From Actinoallomurus spadix (GTDB lineage Bacteria; Actinomycetota; Actinomycetes; Streptosporangiales; Streptosporangiaceae), in NCBI RefSeq assembly GCF_024055725.1, contig NZ_JAMXMX010000039.1, forward strand, positions 1 to 48,475: a stretch of 48,475 bases of DNA, read 5' to 3'. A model generated the notes under the pieces. That model saw only the letters and a program-made list of their open reading frames with translations, made no database searches and had not been told where the DNA came from. Numbering within the stretch: the stretch's first letter is position 1; each line of letters begins with the position of its first letter. Of this stretch, positions 8,462 through 15,831 are shown piece by piece. A program made the position numbers and the translations under genes.

Positions 8462-9306
8462 AGTTCGCGGACCGCCCGTGCCACGGTCTCGGGGCGGTCG
8501 ATGTGCACCAGGTGGCCGACGTCGGGCAGGACGACCTGCCGTCCGCGCGGGCTGAGCGCCGCGAGGCCGGCGTGCGCGCGCCGCCATGCCTCCCGGCCGC
8601 CGCGCAGGTCGCCCAGGGCGGTCAGCACCCGCAGCGGGATGTCGGGGAAGGGCACGTGGCAGCGCAGGGTGAGCAGGTCCGCGGCCATCTGGCGGTACAC
8701 GGAGTCCTCGGCGAGAAGGGTGCCGAGGACGTGCCCGCGGGTGCAGACCGCCCGGACGTACTCGGGCGGCGCGACGTTCCCGCGCGCCGTCAGCAGGCGC
8801 ATCGCCAGGCTGTACGCGGCCGGGCCGGCCAGCCGGGTGAGGCCGGTCGCGCCGGCGACGGTGCCGGCGAGCCGGGCGAGGGGCTCGAGGCGGCCGAGGA
8901 GGCGGGCGTGCTCCGGCGTGCGCGGCTCCGCGCTGGGGTCGACCAGCACCATGCCGCCGACGAGATCGGGGTGGAGCCGGGCGAACGCCTCGGCGTGGAA
9001 GCCGGCGAACGAGTGCGCGACGAGGAGCACCGGGGCCCCGGCCCAGCGGGCCAGCGCGGCCAGCCGGTCGGCTTCGGCGCGGAGGGTCGCGGCGCCGCGT
9101 ACGGGCGGGCTGCCGCCGAGTCCGGGCCGGTCGAAGACGATCGCCCGGTGCGCGTCGCGGAGCAGGGAGACGACCGGGATCCAGTCGAACCAGGCGCCGC
9201 CCAGACCCGCGCTGAGCAGCACCGGAGGCGATCCCGTGCCCTCTGTGACGACGTGCAGGCGGTGTCCGCCGACGGTCATGAGGTCGCCGGGCAGGCGGTC
9301 GTTCAC
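8458..9306 (-). CDS. Alpha/beta hydrolase
   Basis: 282-residue alpha/beta-fold hydrolase. Visible elements: oxyanion region LLSAGLGGAWFDW, nucleophile elbow VAHSFAGFHAE (Ser as nucleophile, Ala in place of the first Gly), acid candidate in MVLVDPSAEP, and catalytic His in VLPDVGHLVHIDRP near the C-terminus. GTG at 9306 overlaps the DUF998 stop (GTGA) and is favoured by this coupling; an in-frame ATG at 9279 is the alternative. No signal peptide. The substrate is unknown; the link to PlsX suggests an acyl ester or lipid substrate, but that is inferred from context only. Confidence 0.88.
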   Translation of the reverse strand: MNDRLPGDLMTVGGHRLHVVTEGTGSPPVLLSAGLGGAWFDWIPVVSLLRDAHRAIVFDRPGLGGSPPVRGAATLRAEADRLAALARWAGAPVLLVAHSFAGFHAEAFARLHPDLVGGMVLVDPSAEPRTPEHARLLGRLEPLARLAGTVAGATGLTRLAGPAAYSLAMRLLTARGNVAPPEYVRAVCTRGHVLGTLLAEDSVYRQMAADLLTLRCHVPFPDIPLRVLTALGDLRGGREAWRRAHAGLAALSPRGRQVVLPDVGHLVHIDRPETVARAVREL

Positions 9307-10052
9307 CGGGTCGTGGCCTTCTCCCGCTCCGCGCTCGGGCCGCCGGGCCGCGCGACCGGGCGGAAGACGGCGCGGGCGCGCCGCCGGCCGGTGTACAGCT
9401 CGACGGCGATGACGAGCAGCCACACCGAGATGACGGTCACCTGGACGCGCTCCATGACGCCGAGCATCAGGCCGAAGTACATGAGGGGCAGCGTGCCCAG
9501 GGCCGTGGTCGTCTCCACCACCATGACGGGCCAGCTCCAGCGCGCGAGCACCGGCCAGCGGCCGTACCGGCGGGCGGCGATGGTGAGGGCGAGGAGGCTG
9601 ACGATGCCGCTGGTGACGACGAGCGTGCTGGTCAGGGAGTGGAACTCGTGGGCGAAGGAGACCGTCCCGGCGCGTTCGCGCAGCGCGCAGGTCGGGTCGG
9701 AGTTGGGTGCGCAGTCCATGGCGAACAGCGAGTCACTGATCGAGAAGACGCCGAACAGCAGCAGGGCGAGCCAGCCGACGAGCGCCCAGCCGCGCGGGCG
9801 GAGCCGGCATAGCACGACCGCCGCGACGATGATCGACAGGGTGCCCGAGAGGAAGTCGCAGCCGGAGAAGAAGCCGTGGTACGGCTGGTCGGTGGCGGAC
9901 AGTTCACTGACGTAGCCGTTGACCGGGTCCAGCTTCGGGTCGATCAGGAACTGCAGGACCCAGGAGCTGTAGACGACGCCCGCGATGGCGGCGAGGACCG
10001 GCAGGAACGCCGGTAGCATCACTTGATCACGAGCAGGTCTCGCCGAAGTCAC
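9303..10052 (-). CDS. DUF998 family integral membrane protein
   Basis: 249-residue polytopic membrane protein with about six transmembrane helices (for example AFLPVLAAIAGVVYSSWVLQ, GWALVGWLALLLFGVFSISD and VTVISVWLLVIAVELY). The motif VNGYVSELSATDQPYHGFFS after the first helix is typical of DUF998 proteins, as is the DCAPNSDPTC loop, whose two cysteines could pair outside the membrane. GTG at 10052 is chosen because a good -10 box (TAGATT) lies 7 bases before it, suggesting a leaderless mRNA; an in-frame TTG lies at 10061. It is the first gene of the coupled operon with the hydrolase, lipoprotein and PlsX. Function unknown. Confidence 0.85.
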   Translation of the reverse strand: MTSARPARDQVMLPAFLPVLAAIAGVVYSSWVLQFLIDPKLDPVNGYVSELSATDQPYHGFFSGCDFLSGTLSIIVAAVVLCRLRPRGWALVGWLALLLFGVFSISDSLFAMDCAPNSDPTCALRERAGTVSFAHEFHSLTSTLVVTSGIVSLLALTIAARRYGRWPVLARWSWPVMVVETTTALGTLPLMYFGLMLGVMERVQVTVISVWLLVIAVELYTGRRRARAVFRPVARPGGPSAEREKATTR

Positions 10053-10059
10053 AGCATCC

Positions 10060-10065
10060 AATCTA
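10060..10065 (-). promoter_or_regulatory. -10 box for a leaderless operon mRNA
   Basis: Read on the minus strand, TAGATT ends 7 bases before the GTG at 10052, placing the likely transcription start at or next to the start codon. No convincing ribosome-binding site is present. No clear -35 hexamer was seen. Confidence 0.5.
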
Positions 10066-10131
10066 GGTGCCCCGTGTGGGTCCGTGGGACTACCCAGCGG
10101 CTGTGGACTTAAGCGGCAGACCTGCAGATTC

Positions 10132-11274
10132 TTACGATCCTTGGAGGATTCTGGAGAAGACTCCGGCGTCCTCGTCGAGCCCGCTGCACGTGTCGTTCTG
10201 CGCGGTGGTGTCGGCGGTGCACGGCGTGTCCCGGGTGATCGACCACATCGACAGGCGGCCCAGGTGACGGGTCGCGGCCCAGGAGCGGACCTGCCGGGCG
10301 TCGTCCGGCTGGAACCCGGCGCCGGTGCCCGCGACCCCGATGACGGGCGTGACGCCCATCCGCCGCCAGACCGTGTCCGCGTCCTGGTGGTACAGCTTCT
10401 GGAGCTGGCCGTGGGCGGCGGTCGCGGCGGCGAGCACGGCCGACCCGGTCCCCCCGGAGGGGAGCAGGTCGACGATCGAGACGTCGACGCCGGCCGCCGT
10501 CGCCGTCCGCAGCGTCGCGAGAGCGTCGGCGGTGAGGCCGGTGCGGTGCACCGGCAGGGTGAACGACACGCGCAGGCCGGGCCGGTCGTGCCGCAGCCGG
10601 GCCAGGGCCTCGGCGCGGCGGCGGGCCGCCGCGCCGTCGGCGAGCGCCGTGTCGGTGAGGAAGAAGTCGACCTGATCGGTCCCGGTCGTGGTCAGCACGG
10701 AACGGTACGCCGAGGTCAGCGCGTCGGTGTCCGCGCACTCACGGGCGAGTTCGGTGGCGTGCGGGCCGCCGAGGGAGACGATGACGTCGCCGGGGACCTT
10801 CTTGATCTGCTTGCGGACGACCGCGTCGCCGAGCGGCGTCAGGCCGCCCCAGGTCGGCGTGCATCCCTGGCCGGCCGCGACGAACCCGAGCGTGTAGTTC
10901 TTCACTCCCGGCCGTGCCGCGCTCTTGGCGAAGTCCAGCGGCGGCCAGGTCAGCACATCGGCGTACGGCGCGAAGGGGACGTCGGCGACCGGAGCTGCCG
11001 AGGCGGTCGGCTCCGGTGGCTCGGTGGTACGGGAGGCGGAGGGCGCCGGGTGGGAGGCGGCCGGGCGCGAGCGGGCCCCCGGAACCTCCGTGATCGCGAC
11101 GTCGGGCCGGGAGGCGGCGCGCGAACGGGCCGACGGGGTCGCGTGCTCATCCAGGTCGGTCGTCGCCGCGAGTACGGCGGCGCCACCGGTGCAGGGGATG
11201 AGCAGACCGGCCGTGATCAGCGCGATTCTGCGGCTCAGCCGGGGTGCCGCGCGGCGCTTGCGGTGTCTGCCCAC
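10132..11274 (-). CDS. Secreted GH18 (chitinase-like) protein with degenerate active site
   Basis: 380 residues. A basic N-terminus and hydrophobic segment (about 16-37) form a signal peptide or anchor, followed by a Ser/Pro/Thr-rich linker to about residue 97. The GH18-like barrel then begins (FAPYADVLTWPPLDF). It keeps the family strand VIVSLGG (164-170) and RVSFTLPVHRTGLTADAL (about 235-252), but the catalytic strand that should read DGIDFDIE is DQVDFFLTD (200-208): the proton-donor Glu is missing. The later Met-Asp-Tyr-type motif is also lost (VDLLPSGG). It is probably a binding protein or inactive enzyme. GTG start with GAGGAGAGG upstream. It is divergent from the KamA gene. Confidence 0.8.
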   Translation of the reverse strand: MGRHRKRRAAPRLSRRIALITAGLLIPCTGGAAVLAATTDLDEHATPSARSRAASRPDVAITEVPGARSRPAASHPAPSASRTTEPPEPTASAAPVADVPFAPYADVLTWPPLDFAKSAARPGVKNYTLGFVAAGQGCTPTWGGLTPLGDAVVRKQIKKVPGDVIVSLGGPHATELARECADTDALTSAYRSVLTTTGTDQVDFFLTDTALADGAAARRRAEALARLRHDRPGLRVSFTLPVHRTGLTADALATLRTATAAGVDVSIVDLLPSGGTGSAVLAAATAAHGQLQKLYHQDADTVWRRMGVTPVIGVAGTGAGFQPDDARQVRSWAATRHLGRLSMWSITRDTPCTADTTAQNDTCSGLDEDAGVFSRILQGS

Positions 11275-11671
11275 GACCTCTCCTCGTGGGGCGGCAGGGG
11301 CTGCCGCCGACCGGCGTGACCACTGTCGCGTATGGGATCCGTCATCCGCAGTATGGCGTAACCCTCAGTCAAGATCACGATTAGGGTCCGCGTGTCGGTC
11401 TGACACTTTCTCGCCGTCCCGAACGTTGATCGTTTAGGGGTGGGACCCATGTGTATCGATAAGCCTCCCTACGGGTATCCAATTCGTAAGAAACGGGGCT
11501 CACAGGTTCACTAGGGCTGGGGAGCGTGGCATGCCGTGACGCGATGACGTCGCGGTCCGACTGCTAGGGAGGGAATACCCGGACGGCGAGTCGCCCGCGG
11601 GGGTCTCATGAAGCCCGGTCCGCGCGACTTCGCCTGCGCGTTTCCCGTCGACTCGGAGGAGTAACGTCAAC
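11275..11671. other. 397-bp divergent regulatory region
   Basis: Lies between the GH18-like gene (minus) and the KamA-like gene (plus), and is clearly less GC-rich than its flanks. It contains the inverted repeats GTGTC-N5-GACAC (11392-11406) and ACCCT-N17-AGGGT (11361-11387), and the 7-bp pair CGGGTAT (11472-11478) / ATACCCG (11575-11581), which would enclose about 96 bases with further hairpins such as GCGA-TGACG-TCGC (11541-11553). No ORF is convincing. It probably holds promoters and operators for both genes. Confidence 0.55.
11453..11478 (+). promoter_or_regulatory. Possible sigma-B-type promoter of the KamA-like gene
   Basis: GTAT (11453-11456), 16 bases, then GGGTAT (11473-11478) fits the actinobacterial stress-sigma pattern GNNT-N14-16-GGGTAY. 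Transcription would start near 11485, leaving a leader of about 187 bases. The -35 part carries little information, so support rests mainly on GGGTAT. Confidence 0.35.
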
Positions 11672-13048
11672 GTGACCTTGGTCAACGACGCGGCGCCGGC
11701 CGCGGTGAACACCACCGGCCGCAGGTTCCGCGCCTTCACGGCGAAGCATCTGGACGAGCTCACCGCTCGTGCCGGGCTGACCGCCGAGCAGCGCCTGGCG
11801 ATCCAGGCGGTCGCTACGGTCCTGCCGTTCCGCACCAACAGCTACGTCGTCGATGAGCTGATCGACTGGTCCGCGGCCCCGGACGACCCGATCTATCGGC
11901 TCGTCTTCCCGCAGGAGGACATGCTCCCCGCGGAGGACGTCGCCCGTATCGCCGACCTGCTGCGCCGGGGAGCGCCTCGGGCAGAGGTGAACGCCGCCGC
12001 CCACGAGGTCCGGCTCAAGCTGAACCCGCATCCGGCGGGCCAGCTGCAGCTGAACATCCCGACCCTGCACGAGGAGCCGATGCCCGGGGTGCAGCACAAG
12101 TACCCCGAGACCGTGCTGTTCTTCCCCAAGCAGGGGCAGACGTGCCACGCCTACTGCACCTACTGCTTCCGCTGGGCGCAGTTCGTCGGCGAGCCCGACC
12201 TGAAGATGGCGGGCGACGACGTGGAGCGGCTCAAGCGGTACCTGCTCGCGCACCCGGAGGTCACCAGCGTCCTGTTCACGGGCGGCGATCCGATGATCAT
12301 GGGTGAGCCCGTCCTGCGGCGCTACATCGAGCCGCTGCTGGAGCTCGAGCAGCTCGAGTCGATCCGGATCGGCAGCAAGGCGCTGGCCTACTGGCCGCAG
12401 CGCTGGGTGACCGACCCCGACGCCGACGACACGCTCCGCCTGTTCGAGAAGGTCGTCAACGCGGGTAAGAACCTCGCGTTCATGGCGCACTTCACCCATC
12501 CGCGCGAGCTCGAACCGCACCTGGTGTCGGAGGCGACCCGGCGCATCCGTAGCACCGGCGCGGTCATCCGCACCCAGGCCCCGCTCATCCGCACAATCAA
12601 CGACACGCCCCTGACATGGGAGACCATGTGGCGGCGACAGCTCCGGATGGGCATGGTCCCGTACTACATGTTCGTGGAACGTGACACCGGGCCGCAGGAC
12701 TACTTCGCCGTCCCCCTCACCCGGGCTTATGAGATCTTCCGCGACGCCTACAAGAACACCTCGGGACTCTGCCGCACCGTCCGCGGCCCGTCCATGTCCG
12801 CGACGCCGGGCAAAGTGTGCGTCGACGGGGTGGTGGAGATCGGCGGGGAGAAGCTGTTCGTCCTGCACTTCATCCAGTGCCGCGACCCGGAGCTGGTGAA
12901 CCGGCCGTTCTTCGCGAAGTACGACCCGGAGGCCGTGTGGCTGACCGACCTGCGGCCGGCCTTCGCCGACCGGTTCCCGTTCGAGGGGCGCGTTCCGGGC
13001 GGGGACGTGACGGCGCATGACGTCGTCGCCGCGGGTCCGTCCCTGTGA
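11672..13048 (+). CDS. KamA-family radical SAM protein
   Basis: 458-residue radical S-adenosylmethionine protein related to lysine 2,3-aminomutase. The 4Fe-4S cluster motif is CHAYCTYCF (CxxxCxxC, about residues 160-167), followed by VLFTGGDPMIM and a TIM-barrel segment. An N-terminal helical region and QLQLNIPTLHEEPMPGVQHKYPET precede it, as in aminomutases. The usual PLP-lysine motif PGGGGK is not found; the comparable place reads GPSMSATPGKVCVDG. The substrate is therefore open and need not be lysine. GTG start with GGAGGA 11 bases upstream. It stands alone between a divergent regulatory region and a strong bidirectional terminator. Confidence 0.87.
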   Translation: MTLVNDAAPAAVNTTGRRFRAFTAKHLDELTARAGLTAEQRLAIQAVATVLPFRTNSYVVDELIDWSAAPDDPIYRLVFPQEDMLPAEDVARIADLLRRGAPRAEVNAAAHEVRLKLNPHPAGQLQLNIPTLHEEPMPGVQHKYPETVLFFPKQGQTCHAYCTYCFRWAQFVGEPDLKMAGDDVERLKRYLLAHPEVTSVLFTGGDPMIMGEPVLRRYIEPLLELEQLESIRIGSKALAYWPQRWVTDPDADDTLRLFEKVVNAGKNLAFMAHFTHPRELEPHLVSEATRRIRSTGAVIRTQAPLIRTINDTPLTWETMWRRQLRMGMVPYYMFVERDTGPQDYFAVPLTRAYEIFRDAYKNTSGLCRTVRGPSMSATPGKVCVDGVVEIGGEKLFVLHFIQCRDPELVNRPFFAKYDPEAVWLTDLRPAFADRFPFEGRVPGGDVTAHDVVAAGPSL

Positions 13049-13093
13049 CCGGCCGGATCGCATGGCCCTCCCGGTGAACCGCCGGCGATGATC

Positions 13094-13122
13094 GTGGGGC
13101 CGTACCCCTGGTACGGCCCCAC
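13094..13122. terminator. Bidirectional hairpin terminator
   Basis: GTGGGGCCGTAC (13094-13105), 5-base loop CCCTG, GTACGGCCCCAC (13111-13122): a perfect 12-bp stem between the convergent KamA-like and PEBP genes. Confidence 0.9.
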
Positions 13123-13147
13123 AAACGATCCCGCGGGCGCGAAGCCG

Positions 13148-13681
13148 TCAGCTCTCGTACTCGGGGACGATCTGCGCGCGGCCCAGCGTGTGGCCGGTGA
13201 TGTTGAAGCCGACGACCGCGGGCGAGGCGTCCTCGGGGACGCCGAGGTTCTCGACGTCCAGCGCGTGCACGGTGAAGACGTAGCGGTGCGGCGCTCCGGG
13301 AGGCGGAGCGGCCCCGCCGAACTCCCTGTTCCCGTAGTCGTTGCGGGCGTGCTTGGCGCCCTCGGGCAGCCCCTTGAAGTCACCGCCGCCCGCGCCCGTC
13401 GGCAGCTCGGTCACGGAGGCGGGGATGTCGTACAGGACCCAGTGCCAGAAACCGCTGCCGGTCGGCGCGTCGGGGTCGTAGCAGGTGACGGCGTAGCTCC
13501 TGGTCTCCGCCGGAGCGCCCGCCCAGCGCAGGTGCGGAGAGAGGTTCTCGCCGCTGAATCCCCAGTCGCTGAACACGTGCGCATTGGGCAGTCGCTCGCC
13601 GTGCGCGATGTCGTCGCTGGTCACGGTGAAGGACGGCACCTCGGGCAGGAACTCGTGCGGCAGCGGTGGCCGGCCGGCCAT
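13148..13681 (-). CDS. YbhB/YbcL family PEBP-like protein
   Basis: 177-residue phosphatidylethanolamine-binding-protein fold (Raf-kinase-inhibitor-like). Signatures: [41 protein letters not shown] (anion-binding pocket: DPDAP and HW) and [15 protein letters not shown] with GGAGGTT 4 bases upstream. No signal peptide, so probably cytoplasmic. Bacterial members bind small anionic ligands, but their role is not settled. It is 86 bases downstream of the amidohydrolase on the same strand. Confidence 0.93.
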   Translation of the reverse strand: MAGRPPLPHEFLPEVPSFTVTSDDIAHGERLPNAHVFSDWGFSGENLSPHLRWAGAPAETRSYAVTCYDPDAPTGSGFWHWVLYDIPASVTELPTGAGGGDFKGLPEGAKHARNDYGNREFGGAAPPPGAPHRYVFTVHALDVENLGVPEDASPAVVGFNITGHTLGRAQIVPEYES

Positions 13682-13767
13682 GGCAACCTCCTCGATCGGT
13701 TCGACGGATACGCCTATGTCCTATCAGCCGTGCCCGCCGTCGTCGCGATGAGCTTTGTATCGGCCGA

Positions 13768-14730
13768 TCAGCGTTCAGGCCCTTCCCCGAGAAGGTGCCC
13801 GGCGTTGCGCGTGGTGAGGGATCGCCAGTCCGGGTGTCCGTCGGCCATCGCCGCGTCGAGCGACGTCAGCAGGCGCAGCGCGAGCTCGCGCTGCGTCCAG
13901 GCGTAGTCGCTGCCGTACAGCAGCCGCTCCGGCCGGGCGATGCCGGTGAGCGCGGCGATCTGCTGCTTCGACGGCATGCCGGCGAGGTCGTAGTAGAACC
14001 GGCCGAGGATGTCGGCGACCGTGACGCGGTCGGCCGCTTCGCCGCTGATCGTGCGGAACGCTTCGACGCGCTCGGTGAGCAGCGGCAGCACTCCGCCGAG
14101 GTGGGGCACGATCAGGCGAATGCGGGAGAACGCCGCCGCCGCGCCGCTGAGGATGAAGTCGATGACCGTACGGGCGGTCTCGAACAAGAACTCGATCATC
14201 GGCCACGGCCGCCCTGACGACAGCTCCTCGAAGCCCGGGCAGGTGGTCGGGTGCAGCAGGACGATCGCCGCCCGGCGGTCGAGTTCGGCGAGCAGTGGGG
14301 TGAACCGCTCGTCGGCGAGCCGGATCCCCCCGTGGTTGGACAACAGCGCCACACCGTCCGTGCCGAGTTCGTCGAAGCAATAGGCCAGTTCCGCCAGCGC
14401 GCCGTCCACATCGGGCAGGGGCAGGGTGGCGAACTGCCCGAACCTGTCGGGATGTCCTCGTACCTCCTGGGCACAGAACTCGTTGACCTCACGCGCCAGG
14501 GAACGGGCGGCCCGGTCGTCACCGAAGTGGACGCCCGGCGAGGACAGCGACAGCATCGCCTTCGCGATGCCGGCTTCGTCCATGAGCGCCAGATGTTCCT
14601 CGGCGGTCCATCGCGGCCAGTAGGTCTCGGGCATGCCGTCGGCTCGCGCATGACCGCCTGCCTTGGCGGCCTCGATGTAGTGCGGGGTGGTGAAGTGGGC
14701 GTGAAAGTCGATCAGGCCTTGTGTTCTCAT
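13768..14730 (-). CDS. Amidohydrolase-2 (ACMSD-type) metal-dependent hydrolase/decarboxylase
   Basis: 320-residue TIM-barrel metal enzyme of the amidohydrolase-2 family, which includes aminocarboxymuconate-semialdehyde and 6-methylsalicylate decarboxylases. The metal-site HxH is in LIDFHAHFTTPHYIEAA. A further His is in IVLLHPTTCPG, HLGG occurs in LIVPHLGGVLPLL, and the final Asp is in LLYGSDYAWTQ. ATG with GGGAGGAG about 7 bases upstream. It is divergent from the IclR regulator across a 93-bp gap with an inverted repeat, so it is the likely target of that regulator. It probably acts on a carboxylated aromatic or muconate-like compound; the substrate cannot be named. Confidence 0.9.
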   Translation of the reverse strand: MRTQGLIDFHAHFTTPHYIEAAKAGGHARADGMPETYWPRWTAEEHLALMDEAGIAKAMLSLSSPGVHFGDDRAARSLAREVNEFCAQEVRGHPDRFGQFATLPLPDVDGALAELAYCFDELGTDGVALLSNHGGIRLADERFTPLLAELDRRAAIVLLHPTTCPGFEELSSGRPWPMIEFLFETARTVIDFILSGAAAAFSRIRLIVPHLGGVLPLLTERVEAFRTISGEAADRVTVADILGRFYYDLAGMPSKQQIAALTGIARPERLLYGSDYAWTQRELALRLLTSLDAAMADGHPDWRSLTTRNAGHLLGEGPER

Positions 14731-14745
14731 CGCTGTCTCCTCCCA

Positions 14746-14767
14746 GGTCGGGGCGCTCCTCCCGACC
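14746..14767. promoter_or_regulatory. Candidate IclR operator
   Basis: GGTCGGG (14746-14752), 8 bases, CCCGACC (14761-14767): a perfect 7-bp inverted repeat in the 93-bp gap between the divergent amidohydrolase and IclR genes. IclR regulators bind palindromes in such gaps. The repeat is G/C-only-like, so chance is possible. Confidence 0.4.
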
Positions 14768-14823
14768 GGCCGCCTCTCACCCTAGGCAGGATGGCCGTTC
14801 AATAGCATGGGCTGTGCCACTGA

Positions 14824-15648
14824 GTGGAACGGAGAGGCGATGCCGACATCAGATCCGCCCGATGCGGGTTCCGGGCCCGGACGTCTGCGCCGGCTCCCAA
14901 AGCGGGCGAGGCGGTGATCGACCGGGCCTTCGCCGTGCTGGGCGCCTTCGACGCCGACCACCGCGTCCTGCCCTTGGCGAGTCTCGCCCAGCGGACCGGC
15001 CTGCCCCGCAGCACCGCCCTGCGCCTGGCCCGCAAGCTGACCGAGGCCGGGGCGCTGGAGCGCCTCGACGACGGTCGCTACGTGATCGGACTGCGCCTGC
15101 TGGAGATCGCCTCGCTCGCCCCGCGCGGGCACGGACTGCGAGCCGTGGCAATGCCCTACCTGGAGGACCTCTTCCACGTCACGGGCCAGCACATCGTGCT
15201 GGCGGTACGGGACGGCGCCGAGGCCATGCTCGTGGAGCGGCTGTCCGCGCACAACGCGAGTCCGGCGCTCTACCGGGTCGGCGGCCGCATGCCCCTGGCC
15301 CGGACCGGCGTCGGCCTGGTCCTGCTGGCCCACGCCCCCACCGAGGTGCAGGAGCAGATCCTCGGGTGCCATGAACCCGGGCATGGCCGTGACTGGGCGC
15401 GCACCGCCGAGGATCTGCGCCGTGTCCTCGCCGAGGTCAGGCGGGGCGGCTATGCCATCGGGAGTCAGGCCGAGCCCCGGCCGCACACGACGGTGGCGGC
15501 GCCGGTCCGCGACGCGGACGGCGTCGTCGCCGCCGTGTCCGTGGTGGCTCCGAGCGTCGATTTCGACGCGGCGGTCTATGTGCCGGCCGTCCGCGCCGCC
15601 GCGCGTGCCATCTCGCGGGAGATGAACGACGGCCGCCACCGAAGGTAG
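14824..15648 (+). CDS. IclR family transcriptional regulator
   Basis: 274 residues as drawn. The N-terminal winged helix-turn-helix (VIDRAFAVLGAFDADHRVLP, LAQRTGLPRSTALRLARKL, DDGRYVIGLRLLEIAS) spans about residues 31-100, followed by an IclR ligand-binding domain (HIVLAVRDGAEAMLVERL, GGRMPLARTGVGLVLLAHAP, RGGYAIGSQ, TTVAAPVRDADG). The start is uncertain. GTG at 14824 has no Shine-Dalgarno site. GTG at 14914 begins directly at the HTH and overlaps the stop of a 25-codon ORF that begins at ATG 14840. It probably controls the divergent amidohydrolase, responding to its substrate or product. Confidence 0.88.
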   Translation: MERRGDADIRSARCGFRARTSAPAPKAGEAVIDRAFAVLGAFDADHRVLPLASLAQRTGLPRSTALRLARKLTEAGALERLDDGRYVIGLRLLEIASLAPRGHGLRAVAMPYLEDLFHVTGQHIVLAVRDGAEAMLVERLSAHNASPALYRVGGRMPLARTGVGLVLLAHAPTEVQEQILGCHEPGHGRDWARTAEDLRRVLAEVRRGGYAIGSQAEPRPHTTVAAPVRDADGVVAAVSVVAPSVDFDAAVYVPAVRAAARAISREMNDGRHRR

Positions 15649-15831
15649 ATCGATCGTGGCCTGGCTTCCAGCGGCAGTTGCCGCACAGGCCCGCATCCGG
15701 GGCTTTTCTTGGGTAACTCGTGTGTTCTGTGTGACTGAGGCGCTACAGTGCGTGATCTACGTCGATCACACTCCGGGTCCGGCGGACCGGCCGTCCGCGC
15801 ACCCGCCCAAGAAATCAGGAGAAGTCAGGAC

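Noticed and set aside
11471-11582. Known riboswitch upstream of the KamA-like gene
   Set aside because: I compared it by eye with lysine, cobalamin, SAM, c-di-AMP, c-di-GMP and glycine riboswitch consensus elements and found no match beyond the closing stem.
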